64,000 bases of DNA from Paenibacillus sp. Soil766 (GCF_001428105.1 NZ_LMSJ01000045.1:92851-156850); one strand, 5' to 3'. Positions 9,153-17,248 are shown, numbered from the stretch's first letter. The notes: generated from the sequence alone by a model not told the origin. Numbers and translations: made by a program.

Positions 9153-9264
9153 TTTCAACCAAGCCATTCGTGTATCATGCGCCGAACTATAGTCAAACAG
9201 GCCGTCCCTGCACAACGCGCCACACTATTGTCATACATGCCGTCACCCGCCATCATCGCGGTAT

Positions 9265-9449
9265 TAACTGGAAAAAGTACAGCTAATTTCGCCGAATTTG
9301 CCTAAAAATATGAAATAACTGGATTTTATGTTGCTAATTTCAGTGATTTGGTCTGATTTCAACCAATCGGTGAAGATTAGATGTAGGTTTTCCAGTTATT
9401 CTCTTTAATCAGCGATTTTGCGTGAAATTAGCTACATATTTTCCATTTA
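9265..9449. repeat. nested inverted-repeat intergenic element, four copies of a 26-bp motif
   Basis: The motif TAACTGGAAAA...GCTAATTTC occurs directly at 9265-9290 and 9316-9341, and inverted at 9372-9398 and 9424-9449. The outer pair and inner pair can each form a long stem, giving a 185-bp cruciform or hairpin. It carries no reading frame. It looks like a non-autonomous mobile or structured intergenic repeat. The same architecture with an unrelated motif occurs at 55398-55581. Confidence 0.85.
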
Positions 9450-9570
9450 TTTTGCAAGATGAGTGGCAGGAGGATGGTTTGCTCACACATCTAACCACCA
9501 TTCTGAAAACCATATTTGCGTTTTTTGGTCACTGCCATTACACTTAAACAAAAAACGGTGGAGTGGTGGC

Positions 9571-9786
9571 ATGAGCAAGAATCGCGTATGGAACAAGGGA
9601 AAACGGAATGGTGGAGGCGGGCCTGCACCGGGAACAGGGTATAAAGAGAAGCTTGAAGCAGAACAAGCTTTTAAACCGGAAGTGATTGATCTTTCGAATC
9701 CGATTAATCAAGTGAAACGTATGAGCCGTGAGAACTGGGTAGAACGCCCGATCCGACCAGCTCGAGCACAACAGCCGAATAAGTAA
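9571..9786 (+). CDS. hypothetical 71-residue basic protein
   Basis: Small, basic, glycine-rich protein starting MSKNRVWNKGKRNGGG. ATG 9571 is chosen because GGTGGAGTGGTGG lies just upstream; the longer frame from 9463 would read into sequence without a ribosome site. A strong terminator at 9797-9848 follows directly, which supports a real transcript. There is no membrane segment and no motif I recognise. Confidence 0.6.
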   Translation: MSKNRVWNKGKRNGGGGPAPGTGYKEKLEAEQAFKPEVIDLSNPINQVKRMSRENWVERPIRPARAQQPNK

Positions 9787-9796
9787 CAATCGCGAC

Positions 9797-9848
9797 AAGC
9801 CTAACTAGTCTCCGTCAATGGAGATTGTGTGTAGGCTTTTTTTTTTTT
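9797..9848 (+). terminator. Rho-independent terminator
   Basis: Two stacked stems (AAGCCTA with TAGGCTT; TCTCC with GGAGA) are followed by a run of 12 T. Confidence 0.85.
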
Positions 9849-9980
9849 ACGCCAAAATATTCGTTAGCTAGTCACTCATGCGACTTTTTCCGCCTTAAAC
9901 GCCATATAAATGAAAAATGTGCCGAAGGTGTGATTAGGAAGTGCCAAGCGGATAAGGTTCGACAAAGGAGGCCATGCATC

Positions 9981-10454
9981 ATGAGATCCGTCTTGAAGCT
10001 AGAAATCGAGGAAGCGAAGGTGATGATTGCTGCAGGTATTCAAGCTGCTGTGGAGGCTAAGGCGGCAGAAACGATTTGTATCGTCGACGAAGGCGGCTAT
10101 TTGTTAGCCTTAGAGCGAATGAATGGGGCACGCAACACGAGCCCTGAGCTAGCTATGGCGAAAGCTTTTACGGCAAGCGGGCATAGACGCTCGACGCATC
10201 TGTTTAATCAGCCTGGCGGGCCAGCGACGATCCATGGGGAAGCATTTGGCATTCATGCGATGATGCCAGGGAAGTTTGCGATCTTTGTAGGCGGCTTTCC
10301 TATCGTAGTCAACGGTCAAGTCATTGGCGGGGTAGGCGTGAGCGGAGGAGTTGGCGAGGATGATATTGCTGTTGGAGTGGCCACCTTAAGGGCGCTGCAG
10401 CAGCACCTAGGCGATAGATTCGAAGTGCTTACCGATGCGGATATCAAAAAGTGA
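9981..10454 (+). CDS. GlcG/HbpS-like heme-binding domain protein
   Basis: Protein of 157 residues made of a single GlcG/HbpS (DUF336-type) domain. Characteristic parts are VDEGGYLLALERMNGA, AMAKAFTASGHRRST and a glycine-rich C-terminal VIGGVGVSGGVGEDD. ATG 9981 is set by AAAGGAGG at 9964-9971; a longer in-frame extension to 9825 crosses the previous terminator and is rejected. Relatives bind heme or are found in small-molecule catabolic operons, where their role is not settled. The gene is monocistronic, with a bidirectional terminator behind it. Confidence 0.85.
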   Translation: MRSVLKLEIEEAKVMIAAGIQAAVEAKAAETICIVDEGGYLLALERMNGARNTSPELAMAKAFTASGHRRSTHLFNQPGGPATIHGEAFGIHAMMPGKFAIFVGGFPIVVNGQVIGGVGVSGGVGEDDIAVGVATLRALQQHLGDRFEVLTDADIKK

Positions 10455-10490
10455 GAAGAGGCGCGGCCTCGACCTAAATGGTATTAAAAG

Positions 10491-10538
10491 AGCAACCCCC
10501 GATACCTCTCCGAAGAGAGAAATCGGGGGTTGCTTTTA
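10491..10538. terminator. bidirectional terminator between convergent genes
   Basis: A 13-bp perfect stem (AGCAACCCCCGAT with ATCGGGGGTTGCT) has an A-rich left flank and TTTT on the right. It can end the GlcG-like gene on the plus strand and the kdu operon on the minus strand. Confidence 0.88.
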
Positions 10539-11372
10539 CGACATAAGGCTTCTAACATACTTGAACGATTCTTCGATCGTGTGATCTTCGAGACGCTCCA
10601 AGGAAATATCTACGCCTGGCTTGTATTGGTGTAGCTTTTGTAAGAAAGCTGACGTCTCAAATATACCTTTACCGGACGCAATTTCATTCTTTTGACCATT
10701 GTTCACGACATAATCCTTCAAATGAGTCAGTACAATTCGGCTGCCAAAAGTTGCGAAGGCATGATCCAAGAAAGCTTCTTGATCTTGCGGCTCAACGACA
10801 GTCGGAGGGATCAAATTAACTGGATCAAATACGACGCCTAAGGTGCTGGAAGGCACTTCTGCTAAGATTTGAGCCATTTTCTCAGTACTCGATAATGTAT
10901 GTGTGAAAACTGGCTCTAATCCGATATGAACACCCCAACGATCGGCCTCTTCGGCTAATTCCTCAACCGTTTGCTTCAGGATGGACCATCCTTTGGCCTC
11001 ATACCCGTTAGCATCCTCCGCAAGATACGTTGTTAGATCACCTGTTTCAGTAGCCACAATGGACGTTCCGAAATCACGAGCGTATCGCAAATGCTCTTTG
11101 AATCTATCGATCTCATAACGACGCTGCTGCGGATCCGGATGAATAGGATTGATATAACATCCGAGCACGCCAATCCGCACGCCTGCACGATGGAATTGCT
11201 CGCCAATATGATTGGCGAGAGCTGGACTTAATTTCCCGAGACTTAAATCATAATCGCTAATGGCTTTACTAAGCGCTAATTGAACGAAGTCGATGCCACG
11301 TCCGCTTAACTTCGCGGTCAATTCCTTCAAGGGCAGGTGGCCGACGGTATGAGCGAGTGTCCCAATACCCAT
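10536..11372 (-). CDS. sugar phosphate isomerase/epimerase-like TIM-barrel protein
   Basis: Xylose isomerase-like TIM barrel of 278 residues. Recognisable parts are GIDFVQLALS near the N-terminus, GCYINPIHPD, IVATETGD, HIGLEPVF, LGVVFDPVNL and LTHLKDY, which carry the acidic and histidine residues that normally bind a divalent metal. It is the last gene of the kduI-deoR-kduD operon; its ATG directly abuts the kduD stop. I infer a keto/aldo isomerase or epimerase acting on a uronate or related acid. The substrate is not deducible. Confidence 0.85.
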   Translation of the reverse strand: MGIGTLAHTVGHLPLKELTAKLSGRGIDFVQLALSKAISDYDLSLGKLSPALANHIGEQFHRAGVRIGVLGCYINPIHPDPQQRRYEIDRFKEHLRYARDFGTSIVATETGDLTTYLAEDANGYEAKGWSILKQTVEELAEEADRWGVHIGLEPVFTHTLSSTEKMAQILAEVPSSTLGVVFDPVNLIPPTVVEPQDQEAFLDHAFATFGSRIVLTHLKDYVVNNGQKNEIASGKGIFETSAFLQKLHQYKPGVDISLERLEDHTIEESFKYVRSLMS

Positions 11373-12125
11373 CTATCTGGCCATCCATCCGCCGTCCACG
11401 CAAAGCACGTGTCCGTTCATATAATCGGAAGCGTCTGAAGACAAGAAGACAACAGGGCCTTTCAAATCTTCAGGTGAACCCCAACGACCCGCAGGAATAC
11501 GCTCAGTAATTGAAGCTGTACGTTTTTCATCTTTGAGAATTGGAGCTGTGTTATTCGTCGTCATATAGCCTGGAGCAATAGCATTGATTTGGATGCCTTT
11601 TCCAGCCCACTCGTTCGCTAGTGCTTTCGTCACACCTGCAATCGCATGCTTACTAGCTGTGTAACCTGGCACGTTGATTCCACCTTGGTATGTCAGCATG
11701 GAAGCAATATTTACGATTTTACCGCTGCCGCGCTCGATCATATGACGACCAATCAGCTGGCATAGGAAGAATGCGGAGTTCAAGTTCAGGTCAATAACAT
11801 CGTGCCAATCTTGACGCGCATGGTCAACGGCTGGTGTACGACGAATAATACCCGCGTTATTCACTAAGATATCGATGCTGCCGTAAATGCCAATCGCTCT
11901 AGCAACGACATCCTCAAGAATGTCTTCATTGCTTAGATCTGCCGCGATAAGTTCAGCTTTGCCGCCTAATGCGCGAATCGCTTCAACAGTTTGAACGCTT
12001 TCAGAAGAAGAAACAGCGATTACATTCGCGCCTGCTTCCGCAAGTCCGATCGCCATAGCTTGGCCTAAGCCGCCTGAAGCGCCAGTTACAAATGCTGTTT
12101 TACCCGAGAGATTAAAAAGTGTCAT
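11373..12125 (-). CDS. kduD: 2-dehydro-3-deoxy-D-gluconate 5-dehydrogenase (KduD)
   Basis: Short-chain dehydrogenase of 250 residues, the usual KduD size. The NAD(P) loop is TGASGGLG (14-21), the NNAG motif is at 89-92, and the catalytic residues are S142, Y155 and K159 (YTASK). KduD reduces 2,5-diketo-3-deoxygluconate to 2-keto-3-deoxygluconate in unsaturated uronate breakdown. The start at ATG 12125 follows AAGGAG; a 13-residue upstream extension is unlikely. The assignment to KduD rather than a generic reductase rests on length, sequence style and the presence of kduI in the same operon. Confidence 0.9.
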   Translation of the reverse strand: MTLFNLSGKTAFVTGASGGLGQAMAIGLAEAGANVIAVSSSESVQTVEAIRALGGKAELIAADLSNEDILEDVVARAIGIYGSIDILVNNAGIIRRTPAVDHARQDWHDVIDLNLNSAFFLCQLIGRHMIERGSGKIVNIASMLTYQGGINVPGYTASKHAIAGVTKALANEWAGKGIQINAIAPGYMTTNNTAPILKDEKRTASITERIPAGRWGSPEDLKGPVVFLSSDASDYMNGHVLCVDGGWMAR

Positions 12126-12184
12126 AACATACTCCTTTTCATAATAAGCAATTATTGGTTTCACTGTTTATTAAGTTGTTTCGC

Positions 12185-12940
12185 TTAATGCGTTTCAATC
12201 TGAATGCCTGTTTCACGGAACTGCTGCGCCGTTTCTTCGGTCAACCCGCTATCGGTTATAATCATGGACACCTCAGAGAGGGAGGCGAAGGTTCGCAGCG
12301 CGCATTGTCCAAATTTAAAATGATCGATAACCCCATATACCGTTGCGCTCGAACTTATTAAGGCCCGCTTATATTCAACTAGATCATTGGTGTAAATCGT
12401 AAAACCATGCTGCAGATGTACACCAGTGGCCGAAATGAACGATTTCTGAATGTTGAGATCTCGCACATAGTCTACAGCTTCTGGGCCAGCAAGCATGTTG
12501 CGCAGGCGATAACCACCAGGCACGACGAGCCGAATTTCATCCTTATGGACAAGTTCTGAAATAATGTAAAGATCATTCGTGACAACGGTAAGCGGCTGAT
12601 TATCCAGCCGCCTAGCAATTTCAAGCGTTGTGGAGCCACCATCCAATGCGATGATATCGCGAGGTTGGATGTATCGGAGTGCAAGAGATGCAATCTCTGA
12701 TTTTTTGTCCGCATGCTTAATATTCGGTTCTTTCGCAGAGAGGATGCCTAACTGATCACTTTGAGCTAGCATAGCTCCGCCATGAATGCGGATAAGCAGC
12801 CCCTTTTCTTCCAGCTTGGCTAAATCTTCGCGAATGGTTTTACCTGTTACTTCTAGACGTTCACTCAGCTCATTCACGGTGACTTCTTTCTGAGCGAGTA
12901 AAACTTCCATGATTGTTTCATATCTGCGTAATGGATTCAT
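12185..12940 (-). CDS. DeoR/GlpR-family transcriptional regulator
   Basis: Cytoplasmic repressor of 251 residues. The N-terminal DeoR-type helix-turn-helix (about 5-57: EVTVNELSERLEVTGKTIRE) ends with the family signature GLLIRIHGGA. The C-terminal domain has the sugar-phosphate-sensing folds typical of the family (DIIALDGGSTTLEIA, LTVVTNDL, VPGGYRL). It lies between kduI and kduD in the same orientation, so it probably controls this operon and responds to a phosphorylated or keto sugar-acid intermediate. A candidate operator lies upstream of kduI (13842-13883). Confidence 0.9.
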   Translation of the reverse strand: MNPLRRYETIMEVLLAQKEVTVNELSERLEVTGKTIREDLAKLEEKGLLIRIHGGAMLAQSDQLGILSAKEPNIKHADKKSEIASLALRYIQPRDIIALDGGSTTLEIARRLDNQPLTVVTNDLYIISELVHKDEIRLVVPGGYRLRNMLAGPEAVDYVRDLNIQKSFISATGVHLQHGFTIYTNDLVEYKRALISSSATVYGVIDHFKFGQCALRTFASLSEVSMIITDSGLTEETAQQFRETGIQIETH

Positions 12941-12974
12941 CGGGATTCATCCGTTCTTCTAGTGGGATTACCGA

Positions 12975-13808
12975 TTATTTTAAATCTTGCATAGCTACTG
13001 CATCCATATCGTTGAACATTTGATTTTCACCAGCCATACCCCAAATGAATGTGTAGTTGTTCGTACCAACACCACTGTGAATGGACCAACTTGGGGAAAT
13101 AACAGCTTGCTCATTGCGCATAACAACGTGACGCGTTTGTTGTGGCTCGCCCATCATGTGGAAGACAACAGCATCTTCTGGCATGTCAAAATAGAAATAA
13201 ACCTCGGAACGACGGTTATGCGTATGCGATGGCATTGTATTCCACATGTTGCCTGGCTTCAATAATGTCATTCCCATAACAAGTTGACAGCTTTGAACGC
13301 CATCCAAGTGGATGTATTTATAAATAGTACGCTCATTAGACGTGTTGATGCTGCCCAGGTGTGCAGGCGTCGCTTCGCTGATCGCAACCTTAACAGTTGG
13401 GTACGTTGTGTGAGCTGGTGTGGAGTTGAAGTAGAACTTCGCTGGGTTCGCTGCATCATCGCTTGCGAAGGAAATTTCTTTGGAACCTAGCCCAATGTAA
13501 ATGCAGTCTTTGGAATCCATTGTGTACGCTGTGCCATCGACAGTGATTGTCCCTCTAGCACCAACATTGATAATTCCGATCTCGCGGCGCTCTAAGAAGT
13601 AGTCAGCAGCCATTTCTTTGCGATCAGCTTCTAATTGAAGCGTTTCTGTCGTTGGCAGAACGCCGCCAATAATAAAACGATCAACATGTGAGTAAACTAA
13701 TGTCACTTGGTTTTCTGTAAATAAAGATTGAATTTGAAATTCAGCTTGTAAACGTTCAGTATCAAATTGTTTAACTTCATTCGGGTGTGACGCATAGCGG
13801 ATATCCAT
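12975..13808 (-). CDS. kduI: 5-dehydro-4-deoxy-D-glucuronate isomerase (KduI)
   Basis: Cupin-type isomerase of 277 residues that interconverts 5-keto-4-deoxyuronate and 2,5-diketo-3-deoxygluconate. The zinc ligands are visible as H195, H197, E202 and H244 (PSHTHNRRSEV and WSIHSG), at the positions expected for the family. Length and motifs match KduI throughout. It is the first gene of the operon kduI-deoR-kduD-isomerase; ATG 13808 follows AAGGAGAG. The product feeds KduD, encoded two genes downstream. Confidence 0.96.
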   Translation of the reverse strand: MDIRYASHPNEVKQFDTERLQAEFQIQSLFTENQVTLVYSHVDRFIIGGVLPTTETLQLEADRKEMAADYFLERREIGIINVGARGTITVDGTAYTMDSKDCIYIGLGSKEISFASDDAANPAKFYFNSTPAHTTYPTVKVAISEATPAHLGSINTSNERTIYKYIHLDGVQSCQLVMGMTLLKPGNMWNTMPSHTHNRRSEVYFYFDMPEDAVVFHMMGEPQQTRHVVMRNEQAVISPSWSIHSGVGTNNYTFIWGMAGENQMFNDMDAVAMQDLK

Positions 13809-13841
13809 GGATTAATCTCTCCTTAGGGTTGGTTTATTTGT

Positions 13842-13883
13842 GTTGATATACGTTCATATAGGTTTAATTTACTTCATATCAAC
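13842..13883 (-). promoter_or_regulatory. kduI promoter region with inverted-repeat operator candidate
   Basis: GTTGATAT at 13842-13849 and ATATCAAC at 13876-13883 form a perfect 8-bp inverted repeat separated by 26 bp, about 35-75 bp upstream of the kduI start. On the minus strand the distal arm supplies a TTGATA-like -35, with a TATATG-like -10 about 16 bp downstream. An operator for the DeoR-type protein overlapping the promoter is inferred. Confidence 0.45.
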
Positions 13884-14010
13884 CATTTAGGCAAGGGCAT
13901 CTTACTTGCGAGATGTGGAAATTATGGAAGTTGTGAATAAAGTGAACGGAAAGTGTACAAAACAAGCAAACGAGTACAGTTTATTAAGAAGGTAAGAAGG
14001 AGGCCCCCAC

Positions 14011-14181
14011 ATGTCGATGGATAAAAGTCATTATTTCGATCACGTTTGCAATGATACAATCCCAACACTGCCAGAGGAAGAAGATACAACACCGACAGAT
14101 ATGTTAAGTGATGCGGTTGCAGAAATTATGGATAATTTAAGTCATCCCTTTTCGGATGATGATTACACAGACCGAGACTGA
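14011..14181 (+). CDS. hypothetical 56-residue acidic protein
   Basis: A short frame with a strong AAGGAGG site encodes a very acidic, soluble protein (starts MSMDKSHYFDH; contains PEEEDTTPTD and ends SDDDYTDRD). A clear terminator follows at 14197-14220, so it is probably transcribed alone. It sits between the divergent kdu operon and an AraC regulator. I recognise no family; there is no membrane segment or cysteine pair. Confidence 0.6.
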   Translation: MSMDKSHYFDHVCNDTIPTLPEEEDTTPTDMLSDAVAEIMDNLSHPFSDDDYTDRD

Positions 14182-14196
14182 ATAATGTAGAAATGC

Positions 14197-14220
14197 CCCT
14201 TCCATTGGAAGGGATTTTCT
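14197..14220 (+). terminator. terminator after the 56-residue ORF
   Basis: A 7-bp stem CCCTTCC/GGAAGGG with loop ATT is followed by ATTTTCTTTTT. Confidence 0.75.
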
Positions 14221-14274
14221 TTTTGTAGGCAGGGGAGTACAATGACCATATGAACGGATGGAAAGGAGGCCCCA

Positions 14275-15186
14275 ATGTCACAACCGACAAGAATATTTCC
14301 TATTTTGTTGCCAGATCACCCTTGTCATCCACAGGTGGTTGCTTATTATTTTAAACAATGGCAAGGCTTTCATATGCCCTTTCACCGACATGATGCGACT
14401 GAGATCATGTATACCATACATGGCTTTTGTGATGTAGATGTACAGCTTTCCCCAACAAGAACGGAACGAGTTAGATTGAAAAAAGGGGAGTTCATTCTAC
14501 TCAATGCCAATATTGCCCATCGACTTATTGTGGAAGAGGATGAGCCATGTCGGATGCTCAATGTGGAATTTCGTTTTACATCTCATCAAGGCGTGATGCC
14601 GTCTTTACAGCAGCTTGCCGCGGAAGAGAAACAGCTGAGCTCTTTATTGGGAATTCAGAGCGCTTACGTAGTGTTGCGTGACCCTGATGAAGTGTATCAT
14701 GTGATGAAAAGTTTGGTGCTAGAGTTAGACAAGCCGGCTGACAAGAGCGAGTCCATGATTCAACTGTTATTTGCTCAACTATTGATTCGAATCGCTCGTT
14801 TACGACGTGAATCCGCAAGTAGTAGTTTGGTACAAAGCGAGTGGTATGTGAAGAAAAGTATGGATTATATGCATCAGAATTACGATCGCGAGATTCAAGT
14901 GAAAGACATAGCAGGGGCTGTGAATTTACATCCAGGCTATTTACAGCGCATATTCAAAGCGGTGACAAGGCAAACCCTCATGGCTTACTTAACGGAAATA
15001 AGGATGGAAAAAGCACAAATGCTGCTGCTAGAAACAGACATCCCGATCGCGGATATCTCTGATTATATCGGGGTGGGCAGCCGTCAGTATTTTCATATGT
15101 TATTCAAGGCGCATACCAATTTAACACCTACGGATTATCGCAAGTCGATGAATACGTACAAGCGTATGTATCCAGAAGGAAGTTAG
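14275..15186 (+). CDS. AraC-family transcriptional regulator with cupin sensor
   Basis: 303 residues. The N-terminal cupin-like ligand domain (about 20-110) contains FHMPFHRHDATEIMY; the C-terminal AraC double helix-turn-helix (about 190-295) contains IAGAVNLHPGYLQRIFKA and ISDYIGVGSRQYFHMLFKA. ATG 14275 follows AAAGGAGG. It lies just upstream of, and in the same direction as, the GH4 glycosidase gene, its probable target. The domain order resembles RhaS/MelR-type sugar-responsive activators. The effector is presumably a uronic-acid-containing or rhamnose-containing sugar. Confidence 0.92.
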   Translation: MSQPTRIFPILLPDHPCHPQVVAYYFKQWQGFHMPFHRHDATEIMYTIHGFCDVDVQLSPTRTERVRLKKGEFILLNANIAHRLIVEEDEPCRMLNVEFRFTSHQGVMPSLQQLAAEEKQLSSLLGIQSAYVVLRDPDEVYHVMKSLVLELDKPADKSESMIQLLFAQLLIRIARLRRESASSSLVQSEWYVKKSMDYMHQNYDREIQVKDIAGAVNLHPGYLQRIFKAVTRQTLMAYLTEIRMEKAQMLLLETDIPIADISDYIGVGSRQYFHMLFKAHTNLTPTDYRKSMNTYKRMYPEGS

Positions 15187-15223
15187 TATTTTTGACAAAT
15201 GGTATGCAATGAAGTTAGAAATT

Positions 15224-15237
15224 TGATAACGTTTTCT
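15224..15237. promoter_or_regulatory. catabolite-responsive element (cre) candidate at the GH4 promoter
   Basis: On the minus strand AGAAAACGTTATCA matches the cre consensus TGWAANCGNTNWCA at all but the first position. It lies in the -35 to -10 region upstream of the GH4 gene, whose likely extended -10 is TGGTACAAT at 15247-15255. CcpA repression by preferred sugars is inferred. Confidence 0.55.
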
Positions 15238-15246
15238 CTCTTTGCT

Positions 15247-15255
15247 TGGTACAAT
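15247..15255 (+). promoter_or_regulatory. extended -10 promoter of the GH4 gene
   Basis: TGGTACAAT gives TGn plus a 5/6 match to TATAAT, 38 bp before the GH4 start; no good -35 is present at 17 bp. This fits activation by the AraC protein encoded upstream. Confidence 0.45.
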
Positions 15256-15292
15256 GTAAAACATAGACGAAGTGATAGAGAGGGCGATAAAT

Positions 15293-16798
15293 ATGGCATT
15301 TAAAGTAGCATTCATTGGCGCAGGAAGTATTGGATTCACACGTGGACTACTACGAGATTTATTAGCAGTACCAGAATTTCATGATATTCAAGTGGCTTTT
15401 ACAGACATTAATCCACACAATTTAGAGATGGTGACAGAGTTATGTCAACGTGATATCCATGAGAATGGCTTATCGATTCAAATTCAAGCGACAACAGATC
15501 GCAGGGAAGCGTTAGAAGGGGCCAAATATGTGCTTTGCACAATACGTGTAGGCGGTCTAGAGGCTTTTGCAACAGATGTGGACATTCCTTTGAAATATGG
15601 TGTGGATCAATGCGTTGGTGATACATTGTGTGCGGGTGGTATCATGTACGGCCAACGCGGCATTTCTGAAATGCTTCGTATTTGCCAAGATATTCGCGAG
15701 GTCGCTGCGCCGGATGTGACATTGTTGAATTACGCGAACCCAATGGCTATGCTGACTTGGGCTTGTAATAAATACGGCGGTGTTCGGACGATAGGCCTTT
15801 GCCACGGTGTACAGCATGGTCATCATCAAATTGCAAATGTTTATGGATTGGATAAGAAAGATGTGGATATTATATGCGCCGGTATTAATCATCAAACATG
15901 GTACATCCAAGCTTCTCACGAGGGGAAGGATTTGACGGCAGGCTTATTAGAAGCATTTGAAAATCATGCCGAGTATGCACGAACAGAGAAAGTTCGCATT
16001 GATATGCTGCGCCGCTTCGGCTACTATAGCACCGAGTCCAATGGACATCTGAGTGAATATGTCCCTTGGTATCGGAAACGGGCCAGTGAAATTCAGGATT
16101 GGATTGATATGGGGTCCTGGATTAATGGTGAAACGGGCGGTTACTTACGTGTATGTACAGAGGGACGACGTTGGTTTGAGACAGATTTCCCGAACTGGAT
16201 GAAGGATCCTGCTTTCGTCTATGCGACCGAGAAGCGCAGTGAAGAGCATGGCTCCTACATTATCGAAGGGCTAGAAACAGGACGCGTTTACCGGGGACAT
16301 TTTAACCTGGTCAATAAAGGTGTGATCTCGAATTTACCGGATGATGCAATTATTGAAGCACCGGGCTATGTCGATCGCAACGGGATCTCGATGCCGCATG
16401 TTGGTGAACTGCCGTTAGGACCAGCAGCGGTATGTAATGTTAGTATTTCTGTTCAGCGATTGGCCGTAGAGGCAGCTGTTCACGGGGATGATAAGCTGCT
16501 GCGTCAAGCGTTTATGATGGATCCTCTGATTGGAGCTGTTTGCAATCCGAAGGAAATTTGGCAAATGGTAGACGAAATGTTAGTTGCACAAGAGGCATGG
16601 CTGCCGCAATATGGTGCGGCAATTACTGAGGCCAAACAGCGACTTGCAGCAGGGAATCTTATTCCGACGCGTGACTACGAAGGCGCTGCTCGTGTGAAGG
16701 TGAAATCTGTCGCTGATATGCAGCAGGATCGCGAGGCGGCTAACAAGAACGCGGGGGAAGCTGACAAAGGAAAGGATCGGGCGACGACAACTGCTTGA
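15293..16798 (+). CDS. family 4 glycoside hydrolase (alpha-galacturonidase/alpha-glucuronidase or alpha-galactosidase type)
   Basis: NAD- and metal-dependent glycosidase of 501 residues. The dinucleotide loop is FIGAGSIGFTR (7-17), the NPM motif starts at N149, and the metal/catalytic pair C170-H171 lies in GLCHGVQHG; a further GINHQ motif follows. GH4 enzymes work by oxidation and elimination at the sugar ring. The CHG variant, together with adjacent uronate genes, suggests an alpha-uronidase rather than a galactosidase, but I cannot prove this. ATG 15293 follows GAGAGGG. The C-terminal 25 residues are rich in charged residues and probably disordered. Confidence 0.88.
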   Translation: MAFKVAFIGAGSIGFTRGLLRDLLAVPEFHDIQVAFTDINPHNLEMVTELCQRDIHENGLSIQIQATTDRREALEGAKYVLCTIRVGGLEAFATDVDIPLKYGVDQCVGDTLCAGGIMYGQRGISEMLRICQDIREVAAPDVTLLNYANPMAMLTWACNKYGGVRTIGLCHGVQHGHHQIANVYGLDKKDVDIICAGINHQTWYIQASHEGKDLTAGLLEAFENHAEYARTEKVRIDMLRRFGYYSTESNGHLSEYVPWYRKRASEIQDWIDMGSWINGETGGYLRVCTEGRRWFETDFPNWMKDPAFVYATEKRSEEHGSYIIEGLETGRVYRGHFNLVNKGVISNLPDDAIIEAPGYVDRNGISMPHVGELPLGPAAVCNVSISVQRLAVEAAVHGDDKLLRQAFMMDPLIGAVCNPKEIWQMVDEMLVAQEAWLPQYGAAITEAKQRLAAGNLIPTRDYEGAARVKVKSVADMQQDREAANKNAGEADKGKDRATTTA

Positions 16799-16841
16799 GG
16801 TTCGTTTGTTTTCAAGTATGTTCATTTGGGTGCTTTTCGGG

Positions 16842-16847
16842 TATAAT
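16842..16847 (+). promoter_or_regulatory. -10 element upstream of the cupin gene
   Basis: A perfect TATAAT with a weak TGTTCA 17 bp upstream. The terminator hairpin at 16860-16887 lies just downstream of the expected start site, so transcripts from here would meet it early. Confidence 0.35.
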
Positions 16848-16859
16848 TAGTGAGTAAGT

Positions 16860-16887
16860 GAAGGGCCGCTTGCGGTCCTTCTTTTTT
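16860..16887 (+). terminator. terminator between GH4 and cupin genes
   Basis: A stem of about 9-10 bp with one G-U pair (GAAGGGCCGC with GCGGTCCTTC) is followed by TTTTTT. It ends the GH4 message or acts as a leader attenuator for the cupin gene. Confidence 0.82.
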
Positions 16888-16930
16888 CATTTCAGGTTGG
16901 AAGTGTTTGATAACGAAAGGGGAAAGTCAG

Positions 16931-17248
16931 ATGTCTAATATTGGCGTATGGGAAGCTGCAGAACCAGGCGTGACTCGTTGTATTTTGAAAGCAGAAGTAG
17001 GTTTAATGATGATGGAGGTTCATTTTGAACCTGGGGCGATTGGCTATCAACACAGTCATGTTCATGAACAAATGTCGTATTGCTTGAAGGGTAAAATCGA
17101 ATTCACAATCGATGGCGTCGTTACTGTTATTGAACAGGGCCAAACGATTTATATACCTAGTGGAGCTAAACATGGCGTTACTGCATTGGAAGACTCTGCA
17201 CTATTAGATGTATTTACACCAATTCGTGAAGATTTGGTAAAAAGATAA
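16931..17248 (+). CDS. kdgF: KdgF-like cupin, unsaturated uronate converting protein
   Basis: Single-domain cupin of 105 residues. Metal-ligand candidates are H41, H43, H45, Q47 (QHSHVHEQMSY) and H81; the C-terminus DVFTPIREDLV matches the KdgF style. KdgF catalyses the step from 4,5-unsaturated uronates to the linear 5-keto-4-deoxyuronate, the substrate of KduI encoded on the other side of this locus. ATG 16931 follows AAAGGGGAAAG. Other small cupins share the fold, so the assignment leans on the C-terminal motif and context. Confidence 0.7.
   Translation: MSNIGVWEAAEPGVTRCILKAEVGLMMMEVHFEPGAIGYQHSHVHEQMSYCLKGKIEFTIDGVVTVIEQGQTIYIPSGAKHGVTALEDSALLDVFTPIREDLVKR

Noticed and set aside
9463-9570. 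N-terminal extension of the 71-residue protein
   Set aside because: There is no ribosome site at 9463, and the extension lies close to the inverted-repeat element; the ATG at 9571 has a good site.
9825-9980. N-terminal extension of the GlcG-like protein
   Set aside because: It starts within the T run of the preceding terminator and lacks family similarity.
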